The notes beneath the pieces are model-generated. The model was given only the letters and a program-made list of their open reading frames with translations. It searched no databases and was not told the DNA's origin. From Schizochytrium sp. CCTCC M209059 (Eukaryota; Sar; Bigyra; Thraustochytrida; Thraustochytriidae), in NCBI GenBank assembly GCA_000818945.1, contig KN805381.1, positions 577,361 to 641,360 on the forward strand: DNA of 64,000 nucleotides, read 5' to 3'. This document shows, one piece after another, positions 57,214 through 64,000 of this stretch; positions within the stretch are counted from its first letter, which is position 1, and the number at the start of each line of letters is the position of its first letter. The position numbers were made by a program, and so were the translations under genes.

Positions 57214-58254
57214 TCATCCCCACAGGAAACCAAACCAGCCTCGTGGCTTGCGCTTGAGAATAAAACACTTTTCATAGCATTCAGAGAACGGCAAGACGTC
57301 GATAACCTCCTCGACATCCCACTTCGATTCGAGCGTGTTGAAAAAGTCCGAGTCGGCGTGCGCGCCCCCGCGCCCCTCGCCTACGTAAACGAGCCGATCG
57401 CCGCGATAGGCTGATATGCACTTGGAGGCCATCTCATTTGGTGGCGGGCAGACCAAAAGAAGGGTGCGGTCTCTGTGTTTGCGCAGAACCGTCTCGTTGC
57501 CCTCCAGGACGCCCGTCTCCTCGCGAGCTTTCTCAGAAGGAAGGTAAAGCTGCGAGTAGTCATCGTAAGCGATGATGTCTACCTTGTGCTGCTGCGCGAG
57601 TTCCTGACGCCACTGACCATAGCCCGCGCCTAATTCAACAATGGGCCCGAGAGCAGCAATCTTTTCCATGGCTTGTTCTGACCATTTCACGCATCCGTAC
57701 GCCTGCAGGTATTCGTCACGGGCGTGCGCTTGCTCGGGCGAGACGCCAAAGATGAGACGCTGAGCATCGCGGTTCACCGCCTCCTTGAGCTTGTGGATCT
57801 CCATGCGATACTCGCGCTCGGACAGCTCTCCTCGGCCAACGCGTTCTTGCAAGAGAAAGATACGGTTTCTTGCTCTTGCGCGCAAGTCCAACAGCTCACG
57901 CTCCCGGGCCTCGCGCACCTTGATGCCCTTTTCCAGCTCTGGGTACATGAAGGGGCTCTTTTGCGTTGCGTCCTCCCCTTCCTCCTCTTTGGATCCGCTG
58001 TCCTGCTGCTTTTGCTGTTGCTGCTCCTGCGGCTGCTCTTCGGTTTTGGCTAGCGTGCTAGCGCCGCTTGTGGCGGCCGCGCCCATGAGCACCGCAAGCG
58101 TCGAGGCCGCCAGCGCTGCTCGTGGCCAGCCGTCATGCTTCGGCCGGGCATGCAGTCCTCTTTGCACTGTCAGCAGCGGCGACGTGCGCAGCAACAGCCT
58201 CGGCGCACCCGTCCGGATGGCGGCAGCGCCCAACGAGGCCAGCGCGTGGGACAT
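57214..58254 (-). CDS. methyltransferase-like, mitochondrial membrane
   Basis: 346 residues. The N-terminus (MSHALASLGAAAIRTGAPRL) is Arg/Ala-rich and free of acidic residues, as in a mitochondrial presequence. A hydrophobic segment at about 45-64 (PRAALAASTLAVLMGAAAT) could anchor it. A Gln-rich stretch and a charged helix (about 108-170) follow. The C-terminal 170 residues hold a SAM-binding motif I VELGAGYGQW (206-215) and DIIAYDDY (226-233), typical of class I methyltransferases, with LLLVCPPPNEM and VYVGEGRGG strands. Substrate unknown. In-phase sequence upstream to 58473 opens with a non-ATG codon and includes a poly-Phe run; the ATG at 58254 is preferred. The stop is 287 bases before the MFS pair. 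Confidence 0.75.
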   Translation of the reverse strand: MSHALASLGAAAIRTGAPRLLLRTSPLLTVQRGLHARPKHDGWPRAALAASTLAVLMGAAATSGASTLAKTEEQPQEQQQQKQQDSGSKEEEGEDATQKSPFMYPELEKGIKVREARERELLDLRARARNRIFLLQERVGRGELSEREYRMEIHKLKEAVNRDAQRLIFGVSPEQAHARDEYLQAYGCVKWSEQAMEKIAALGPIVELGAGYGQWRQELAQQHKVDIIAYDDYSQLYLPSEKAREETGVLEGNETVLRKHRDRTLLLVCPPPNEMASKCISAYRGDRLVYVGEGRGGAHADSDFFNTLESKWDVEEVIDVLPFSECYEKCFILKRKPRGWFGFLWG

Positions 58255-58329
58255 TGTCTTTGCGCACAGCTCAACGCGCGCGGCGTGGTTTTCTTCTTTT
58301 AGCAATCTGTCGCTTTTTGTCGCGATTTG

Positions 58330-58356
58330 CAAAAACAAAAAACAAAAAACAAAAAA
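58330..58356. repeat. CAAAAA-type repeat in the leader
   Basis: Four CAAAAAA-type units 76-102 bases upstream of the start codon at 58254 (minus strand), giving a T-rich leader on the sense strand. Confidence 0.85.
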
Positions 58357-58500
58357 GAACATCGCCTCGCAACTTGAACTTGAAGGCTTGGAACTAAAAG
58401 CACTGCAGCGATCTGCGCTTGCCTGATAGAAAAGGTCGCGCACACCAGTAAATGCACGCAAAAATTGCGCCAATATTCTGCACCCCAGAAATCTACATGT

Positions 58501-59964
58501 TTACGGTGAGAGAGACGCGGATCGGCGATGCGGTCGAAAAACGATGATAAAGAGGAAAGCGAAGAACGCCACGATCAAGGCTGCGCCACGATACGTGAGC
58601 ACGGTGCCGTAGACTTTCATGGCATCTGAGCCAATCAGCAGTCCGAGACTGGCACCGAGGTACTGAAAGGCCAAAAGGGATCCCTGCGCGAAGCTCTCGA
58701 GGCCTTCAGGCGCAATGTCACTCACAATGAGCACTGCAGAGAGCTGTCCAAGGGCCACAGTAACGCCATGAAGCGGCTCGCAGAAAAGAATGAATGCCCC
58801 ATCGCCCTCCGGAATGAGCGTGTACGCCACAACTCGTACTGTATACGACACGAGAGCGATAAAGAACAGCGCAGCTGGCGAGAAATGCTCGAGAAGCGAC
58901 TTGGCAAAGGCAAAGATAGGAATCTCAAAGAGCACCGTCGTGCAAATGGAGAGCGCCAAAATTAGGTTCGACGAGCCGATCGTATCGCGGAAAAAGAGAA
59001 ATGACAAATTTTGCACCAAACCAATGCACGCTCTTGATATGAGCCAGGTTAAGAAGAATATTGCGTGCGACGAATCGCAACAAACAACTGATGCGAAAGC
59101 TCTCAACTTTTGCATCAGAGAATCGCTAGAGCCGCCAGGCGTGGAACTCGAACTTGCGGCGCTTTCAAGTCCGGCCTTTTCCTCAGCATCTTGCGAATGA
59201 GCGTCCGGTTGCTGAAACGTTTTTGCGCCGGCTACAAAGTCCTGATCTTTGATGGGCTCGCCGTCAAGAGTGACCGTCTCGGCCATCTCTATCTCGGTAG
59301 TTTCGGTATTATCGTCTTGGATTGGCTCGTATCCACGGGCGTCTGACCAGACCCGGCGTGCTACGCTGAGGCCAAGAATACCAATAAAAATTACGCTGAT
59401 ACATGCGTAATAAATGACCATCACTTTGTATGAGCCTGTGACATCGAAGAGAACACCCAATAGAAGATTGCTCAGGGCGCGAGCGACGGCGCCAAAGGCG
59501 CGCTCTCGCCCATACAACTTTTTGCGTGCCATAGGTAAATCTTCTTTGGCCGTGCCTAAAGGCGCGTCAACGTGAGCCAAGCAATAGGCGTTGAGATTCG
59601 ACTCGAGCCCAGAAAGAAAGACCGAATGAGCCGAGCGCACCACCATGACGGCAAGGAAATGCTCAAAGCGAGAAACTGCATACATGGAGAACGCGCAAAG
59701 TGCAGTGCCTACCGAGAGCATCATTGTTATCTCGAGTCCAAGCACACGATCTGCGAGAATGCCCCAAGCCATGGGCGCAAAGACGTTGAGCAAGCGTGAT
59801 ATCGACAGTACCACGCCAATTTCGGCCTCCTCGAGCCCAAGCTCTGACAGTAGGAGCACGAAAAACCTCCCCTGCGCTGCGAGCAGCCAGTAGCCCATTA
59901 GATACACCCAGCGCGGTCGTAACGCCTCGTCACGAGCCAAGAGGACGTCCTTCAAGGAGCGCAT
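58501..59964 (-). CDS. MFS transporter, MFS_1-like type (copy 1)
   Basis: 487 residues with about 12 membrane helices in two sets of six, split by a long hydrophilic loop (about 205-290: Glu/Asp/Ser-rich). The N-terminal block RPRWVYLMGYWLLAAQGRFFVLLLSELGLEEAEIGVVLSISRLLNVFAPMAWGILADRV matches the opening helix pair of the MFS_1-like family (related to the bacterial 3-phenylpropionate transporter and eukaryotic MFSD6-type proteins). The second half carries FFRDTIGSSNLILALSICTTVLFEIPIF. The substrate cannot be told. Next to it on the same strand is a paralogue at 60538. The frame upstream has a GTG start; the ATG at 59964 is used. Confidence 0.85.
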   Translation of the reverse strand: MRSLKDVLLARDEALRPRWVYLMGYWLLAAQGRFFVLLLSELGLEEAEIGVVLSISRLLNVFAPMAWGILADRVLGLEITMMLSVGTALCAFSMYAVSRFEHFLAVMVVRSAHSVFLSGLESNLNAYCLAHVDAPLGTAKEDLPMARKKLYGRERAFGAVARALSNLLLGVLFDVTGSYKVMVIYYACISVIFIGILGLSVARRVWSDARGYEPIQDDNTETTEIEMAETVTLDGEPIKDQDFVAGAKTFQQPDAHSQDAEEKAGLESAASSSSTPGGSSDSLMQKLRAFASVVCCDSSHAIFFLTWLISRACIGLVQNLSFLFFRDTIGSSNLILALSICTTVLFEIPIFAFAKSLLEHFSPAALFFIALVSYTVRVVAYTLIPEGDGAFILFCEPLHGVTVALGQLSAVLIVSDIAPEGLESFAQGSLLAFQYLGASLGLLIGSDAMKVYGTVLTYRGAALIVAFFAFLFIIVFRPHRRSASLSP

Positions 59965-60537
59965 CTTTTCCCTCTCCCACGCAACTTTTGCGCGACTCCC
60001 GCCTTGGCCCACTGCGACCACGCTAGGTGGGGCTCTGCGACGTGGACTCACGTTGTCGCTCGCGACGAAGGCCGCTTCCTGGCGTGCATGCGTCTTTGCC
60101 GGCCGGCCGGACGAGCCTGGCGTCTGGCTCTGCCCGCGACGCGGCGAGAACCTGGACTTGGGGTTTGGTCGGGTTGGAGAGCCGCCCGACTCTGTCTGTG
60201 CCTTGATTGCACTACGAGGAAGACGGCGAAGAGAGAGAGGGAGAGGGCTGCCGCGAACCGGCCGGTGCTCGTGACTTTGTACGCGCGAAAACCCGGCGCT
60301 CGCAGTCGCAGCTGCGTGCAGCGCGAGGTCTCTGCAGAGCTTGAGCTCGTGGCCGAAACGGGCTAGCCAAGGTGTCGATTCAATGTGCGCTCACCCACCA
60401 GCTGAATTCCTGACAGCGCCGGCTCGGGCATCTTCGGGAGCTGAAGTCGATGACGATCGATGCCATGACGAATGATAAAATGATTGACTCGCGACGTGAC
60501 GCGGACAATCGGACGCGGAGCAAGTTAAATGCAGCAG
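59965..60537. other. spacer between the MFS pair
   Basis: GC-rich sequence upstream of copy 1. It holds a GCCGGCCGGC word near 60105 and GAGAGAGGGAGAGG near 60230. No gene is supported. Confidence 0.6.
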
Positions 60538-62175
60538 CTAGTTCTGGAGCCCCTCGCGAGAATGCTCGCGGAGGGTAGAGACAGCAAGGACGTAGTAAAT
60601 AAAAGCCATGAGGAGAACGACAACAGATGCGCCGCGGTACATGACAGCAGCGCCGTACGACTCCATGACGGCCGAGCCAACGATCAGACCAAGACTCGTC
60701 CCGATACTGCGACAGGCCATGATGGAACTTTGGGCAAAGCTCTCAAGTCCAGCAGGTGCCATGTCACTGACGATAAGTACAGACGCGAGCTGGATGAGCG
60801 CATATGTCACGCCGTGAAGTGGTTCACAAAGGAGAATGAGATATCCGTGGTCTTTTGGGACGAGCGTATACGCAAAGACACGCAGCGAATACGCAAGGAG
60901 GCCCCAGAAAAGCAACGTCTGCGGCGCGAAGCGCGAAATAAGCGAGTTTCCAAGGGCAAAGAGCGGAATCTCAAAGGAAACCGTCACGCAGACTGAAATG
61001 CCCATGACAAAGTTTGAGGTTCCAATGTCATCCTTGAAGAAAATAAACGAGAGATTCTCGACAAGACTCACGCCCGCACTCGCTACCGCGAGGGTGAGAA
61101 AGAACGTGAGATTTGGAATGTTGCAGCAAGCAACGTGACCGAAAGCACGCACCTTTTCTCGCGTCGAAAGGTCTTCGAGTGTAGTCTGTGCGACGCCCTC
61201 AAGCGTTACAGCCTTTTCCTTTTCGATGTCGTTATCATCGTTCGCCGCAGCGTCTGCGATGGCGCCCGCGTCATCGGGCAGTTCTGAAGCCGAGAAGACG
61301 ATTGCTGGAATCTCCTCGGCCTCATCCGTGGCGAGAATCTGGGGAAGAACTGGATGATGAGACGCACATCCGGATGCCCGAGACCCCGACTCTTCTCGAG
61401 TCGAAATTCTTTCGTGTTCGACACGAGAAGCGAGGTGATTCTCGCTTTTGATTTCATCATGCGACAACCCGGCCAGCTCGATCCCGACGTCTGGCGAGCC
61501 TGGGTCTTCCACGTCGACCTTGGCGTACGTTCCGGCATTGGATACGAGATACTGCGAAAGTACACTAGCCATGATAGCGACAATGGTAACAATGCTCGTG
61601 ATCACGTAAAAGGGGATCATGAGCAAGTACGTGTCAAAGACATCAAAAAGGTAGCCTAGCAAGAGACTGCCGAGCGCCCAAGATATTGCACCCCAAAGTC
61701 GCTCTCGGCCGTAAAGCTTTTTACGGTCCATGGAATCATCTTGAGCGCCCGGAGGAAGCGCTGGGAGCACATGCGCCAGGCAATAGCTGTCCGCGAGGGA
61801 AGCGAACCCAGACAAGAGCACGCCATGTGTAGTTCGGATCACGAGTACATTTTCAAAGGACTGAAGACGAGGATAACAAAGCAATCCAAAGGCCAAGGCC
61901 GCCGATCCGGCCGAAGCGCACATTGCAGCTTCCCTGCCCAAGGCTCTATCCGCGAGCAGACCCCAGATTAGCGGCGCGACAGCATTCAACGACCGCGGCA
62001 AGGATGAGATAATACCAATTTCCGCATCGGAGAGATTGAAACTTTCCAGCATCAACGACAAAAAGCGTCCCTGACCCGAAAGCATGAGCATCCCGACAAA
62101 GTACAGCCATCGCGGCCGCAAGGCTCCGTCGCTGCCCACCAGACCGATACTCGCCAGCCGCTCCACCCGAGCCAT
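60538..62175 (-). CDS. MFS transporter, MFS_1-like type (copy 2)
   Basis: 545 residues, paralogue of the gene at 58501. The same opening (RPRWLYFVGMLMLSGQGRFLSLMLESFNLSDAEIGIISSL), then two sets of six helices. The central hydrophilic loop (about 215-345) is longer and acidic, with stretches like DDAGAIADAAANDDNDIEKEK. Matching blocks in the second half are FFKDDIGTSNFVMGISVCVTVSFEIPLF and PLHGVTYALIQLASVLIVSDMAP (copy 1: PLHGVTVALGQLSAVLIVSDIAP). The different loops suggest different regulation or partners. The longer frame starts 138 bases upstream with a non-ATG codon; the ATG at 62175 (MARVERLAS) is used. Confidence 0.85.
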   Translation of the reverse strand: MARVERLASIGLVGSDGALRPRWLYFVGMLMLSGQGRFLSLMLESFNLSDAEIGIISSLPRSLNAVAPLIWGLLADRALGREAAMCASAGSAALAFGLLCYPRLQSFENVLVIRTTHGVLLSGFASLADSYCLAHVLPALPPGAQDDSMDRKKLYGRERLWGAISWALGSLLLGYLFDVFDTYLLMIPFYVITSIVTIVAIMASVLSQYLVSNAGTYAKVDVEDPGSPDVGIELAGLSHDEIKSENHLASRVEHERISTREESGSRASGCASHHPVLPQILATDEAEEIPAIVFSASELPDDAGAIADAAANDDNDIEKEKAVTLEGVAQTTLEDLSTREKVRAFGHVACCNIPNLTFFLTLAVASAGVSLVENLSFIFFKDDIGTSNFVMGISVCVTVSFEIPLFALGNSLISRFAPQTLLFWGLLAYSLRVFAYTLVPKDHGYLILLCEPLHGVTYALIQLASVLIVSDMAPAGLESFAQSSIMACRSIGTSLGLIVGSAVMESYGAAVMYRGASVVVLLMAFIYYVLAVSTLREHSREGLQN

Positions 62176-63497
62176 CTTTCTCTCGCCCTCTCTCTCTCTT
62201 TTGTGCAGCCTTCTTCTCTGGGTAGGGTTGTGAGCGCTCGATGGCGCACGCGGCGCAGCGGGTACCGGAGAACGCCCCGTCTGCGCCTCCGCTCGTCCGT
62301 CTCGTCTGCGCACAGGAAGCCAAGGCGCGTGGGTTTGTCTTGGTTTTGGTCAGGATTCCTCAGGCTCTGCCACCTCGGAGTCGTCAGACTCCCTCACCCG
62401 CACCTTGCAGTGGCAAGCTCTCACTAACAATTCCCAAAAAGGAGATGCAGAACCAAAGCTCAAGATTTCTTGATGTTCTTGATGGAGCCTTCATCATGCT
62501 GGCGCAGTTTGCCTTTGTTGCGACGCTCGAAGCATTTCATTTCACCCTTTATGTCACTCGCTTTTTGTCAATGCTTGTTTTTACCTGCTTATTGGTTGCT
62601 GCAATGCATCGGACTCACAGTAGGCCAACGTAGACCTGTCTATCGTCCAATTTGGTTGGAAATTACAGTAAAAGGTCTGTTGATGAGATGTGAGTACGTA
62701 CGACACCGGACGAAAACTAGCTTCAGCACGCGCGTTTTCTCCATCCTTGTATCTTGCCTTCTATCTTGTGGGGGTTGGGAGCAGGTAAATGCGCCCGGAG
62801 TTCTCGAAAGTTTTTTCCAGGTTTTGTGACGGTAACGGGCTGCAGGTGCGCTGCATCAAGTTTTGAAATGCTCTTTAGATTGCCAGCTCGCTTGAGAATG
62901 ACTCAATTCTGTTTCTCGCTACCAAAGAGAACTTTGCTTGTACTTTCACCGGTTTCTCCGAATCAAAATACTCTTCCTTCATCTGTCTCTCTTCTATTAG
63001 TTTATGTCTGTCCATGACAGAGTATGAGGACTGCAGATTGACATCGTCTCTCGCAACGCCAACCCTCTGGCATGCACGACAGGACTTCATGATCTTCGCG
63101 CTCTCTTCAATACGTGTCATTCGAGAAGACCATACGTACGTACATAGGCCATTACACCGGAGTAATCGGAAATTTTTTGAAGATTTTGGGTTCCGCTGGG
63201 AGCGCTTCCGTGGCGTGATAGCACGTACTCGTACGGCCAACAGACGCGTGCACGCGCCACGAGCTTGAGAAGCCGCCGCAGGCTGAAGCCATCGTAGCAG
63301 AACCTGAACTGCACACGCCCGCGAGCGCGATCGAGCGCCTCGAGGTGCGCGCGTTGAGACGGACGCGAAGTTCGGGCAGTCTCAAGGCGAACGCGGCGAA
63401 AAGGGGGGGACGGGGGCGAGGCGATTGAGACGAGACAAGACGTGACAAGGCGAAGGGGAAAGAGAGTCAGCTGCTGCTCGTACGCTCGTTTGTCACG
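62176..63497. other. divergent promoter region
   Basis: 1.3 kb between the second MFS gene (minus) and the repeat-protein gene (plus). A plus-strand frame of 130 codons at 62241 has a membrane-like stretch but random codon use and is not called. The sequence is AT-richer at 62440-63120. ACGTACGT occurs at 63134. Confidence 0.5.
63134..63141. promoter_or_regulatory. ACGTACGT palindrome in 5' flank
   Basis: Perfect 8-bp palindrome within CATACGTACGTACATA, 357 bases upstream of the start codon at 63498. Confidence 0.3.
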
Positions 63498-64000
63498 ATG
63501 TCCCAAGGCCCTCCAGAAAACCAGCCTGCGCGAACGACAAATCCGAGTCAAGCGCACCAAGGTACCGCGGTATTCAACCCCCAGGGAGAGATGTCCTCAG
63601 GAACCGTGCCACCTACATCAAGTACAGGCGCCCCGGCATCGGCTCAAGCGCAGCAAAGGACTGCGCCACTCGGCTCGCGGACAGGTGCGCAGCCTCGAAG
63701 CGAGACATCGAATACGATACCACCCAGACCGATTACAGGCACTCCAGCATTGGCTCGAGCGCAGCAAAGCACCGCGTCATCCGGCTCGCGGACAGGTGCG
63801 CAACCTCGAAGCGAGACGTCGAATACGATTCCACCCAGACCGCGTACAGGCGCGCAGCAAAGCATCGCGACATCCGGCTCGCGGACAGGTGCGCAGCCTC
63901 AAAGCGAGACGTCGAATACGATTCCACCCAGACCGCGTACAGGCACTCCGGCATCGGCTCGAGCGCAGCAAAGCACCGCGTCATCCGGCTCGCGGACAGG
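63498..64000 (+). CDS. tandem-repeat low-complexity protein (3' end outside)
   Basis: Open from ATG 63498 through the end of the window, at least 167 codons, so the C-terminus is outside. After a short unique start (MSQGPPENQPARTTNPSQA) it consists of a 37-residue unit rich in Ser, Thr, Gln, Pro, Arg and Gly: TG(T/A)P, then ARAQQS, then SGSRTGAQPRSE, then TSNTIPPRPR. Three and a half copies are visible; the third lacks six residues. No signal peptide, no acidic domain; such a chain is disordered, and Ser/Thr-rich units could be O-glycosylated or bind SH3-like domains through PPRPR. I do not recognise a family. The gene is 5'-complete here. Confidence 0.68.
   Translation, partial: MSQGPPENQPARTTNPSQAHQGTAVFNPQGEMSSGTVPPTSSTGAPASAQAQQRTAPLGSRTGAQPRSETSNTIPPRPITGTPALARAQQSTASSGSRTGAQPRSETSNTIPPRPRTGAQQSIATSGSRTGAQPQSETSNTIPPRPRTGTPASARAQQSTASSGSRT
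63642..64000 (+). repeat. 111-bp tandem repeats
   Basis: Units with GGCTCGCGGACAGGTGCG at 63678, 63784, 63880 and 63983 approximately. Spacing is 105-106, 96 and 103 because of short in-frame indels, one unit lacking 18 bases. Neighbouring copies are about 90-95% identical by eye, so the array is young. It may continue past the window. Confidence 0.85.

Noticed and set aside
62241..62633. 130-codon plus-strand frame with one hydrophobic stretch
   Set aside because: Codon use is unlike the confirmed genes, the hydrophobic part lies in AT-rich DNA and no family motif is seen. A real gene cannot be fully excluded.
63644..63984. Minus-strand Cys/Gly-rich repeat frames
   Set aside because: They are antisense reads of the 111-bp repeat; the plus-strand frame has an ATG, a unique N-terminus and no stop.

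Overview
This is nuclear DNA from a protist, most likely a thraustochytrid or related labyrinthulomycete (stramenopile). The evidence is indirect. Genes are GC-rich and mostly single-exon, spaced 0.3-3 kb apart on both strands without operons. The few introns I infer start with GTAGGT or GTAAGT. The set mixes flagellar-type proteins (a TTC29-like TPR protein and an FGYE-repeat protein), peroxisomal enzymes ending in SKL, a polyphosphate-complex subunit (VTC1), a three-repeat MYB factor and a DDI1-type protease. I could not search a database, so the lineage is an inference. One assembly gap of 187 N lies at 29953-30139.

Layout. 1-3.8 kb: non-coding, repeat-rich. 3.8-10.8 kb: tandem pair of secreted proteins with three PAN-like cysteine domains followed by a GH27-like (alpha-galactosidase clan) catalytic domain. 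12-18.1 kb: VTC1, a secreted cysteine-rich protein, a TYSND1/DEG15-type peroxisomal protease, a small spliced membrane protein and a ketopantoate-reductase-like enzyme. 18.6-28.5 kb: an ankyrin protein of about 30 repeats, a coiled-coil protein, an R1R2R3 MYB factor and an unknown helical protein. 29.5-31.5 kb: three weakly supported small genes, two of them divergent around the gap. 31.9-35.5 kb: TTC29-like gene diverging from an unknown polytopic membrane protein. 36.3-39.8 kb: tandem pair of HSL-type alpha/beta hydrolases. 40.3-46.1 kb: a quinone-oxidoreductase-like enzyme ending SKL, DDI1, the FGYE-repeat protein and a truncated-looking glycosyltransferase. 46.1-49.4 kb: gene-poor. 49.4-56.7 kb: a large membrane/coiled-coil protein and a tandem pair of Sec14-GOLD proteins. 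57.2-62.2 kb: a mitochondrial methyltransferase-like protein and a tandem pair of MFS transporters. 63.5 kb to the end: start of a tandem-repeat protein.

Two themes run through the window. First, four separate families are present as adjacent same-strand pairs (GH27-like, alpha/beta hydrolase, Sec14-GOLD, MFS), so local tandem duplication is the main way this region has grown. Second, most intergenic 5' flanks carry their own short tandem repeat, often with a 5-base unit, and the palindrome ACGTACGT occurs four times, each time in a 5' flank. Functionally, a peroxisomal processing protease and a peroxisome-targeted reductase share the window, as do two probable axonemal proteins. I see no CRISPR array, rRNA, convincing tRNA or autonomous transposon.
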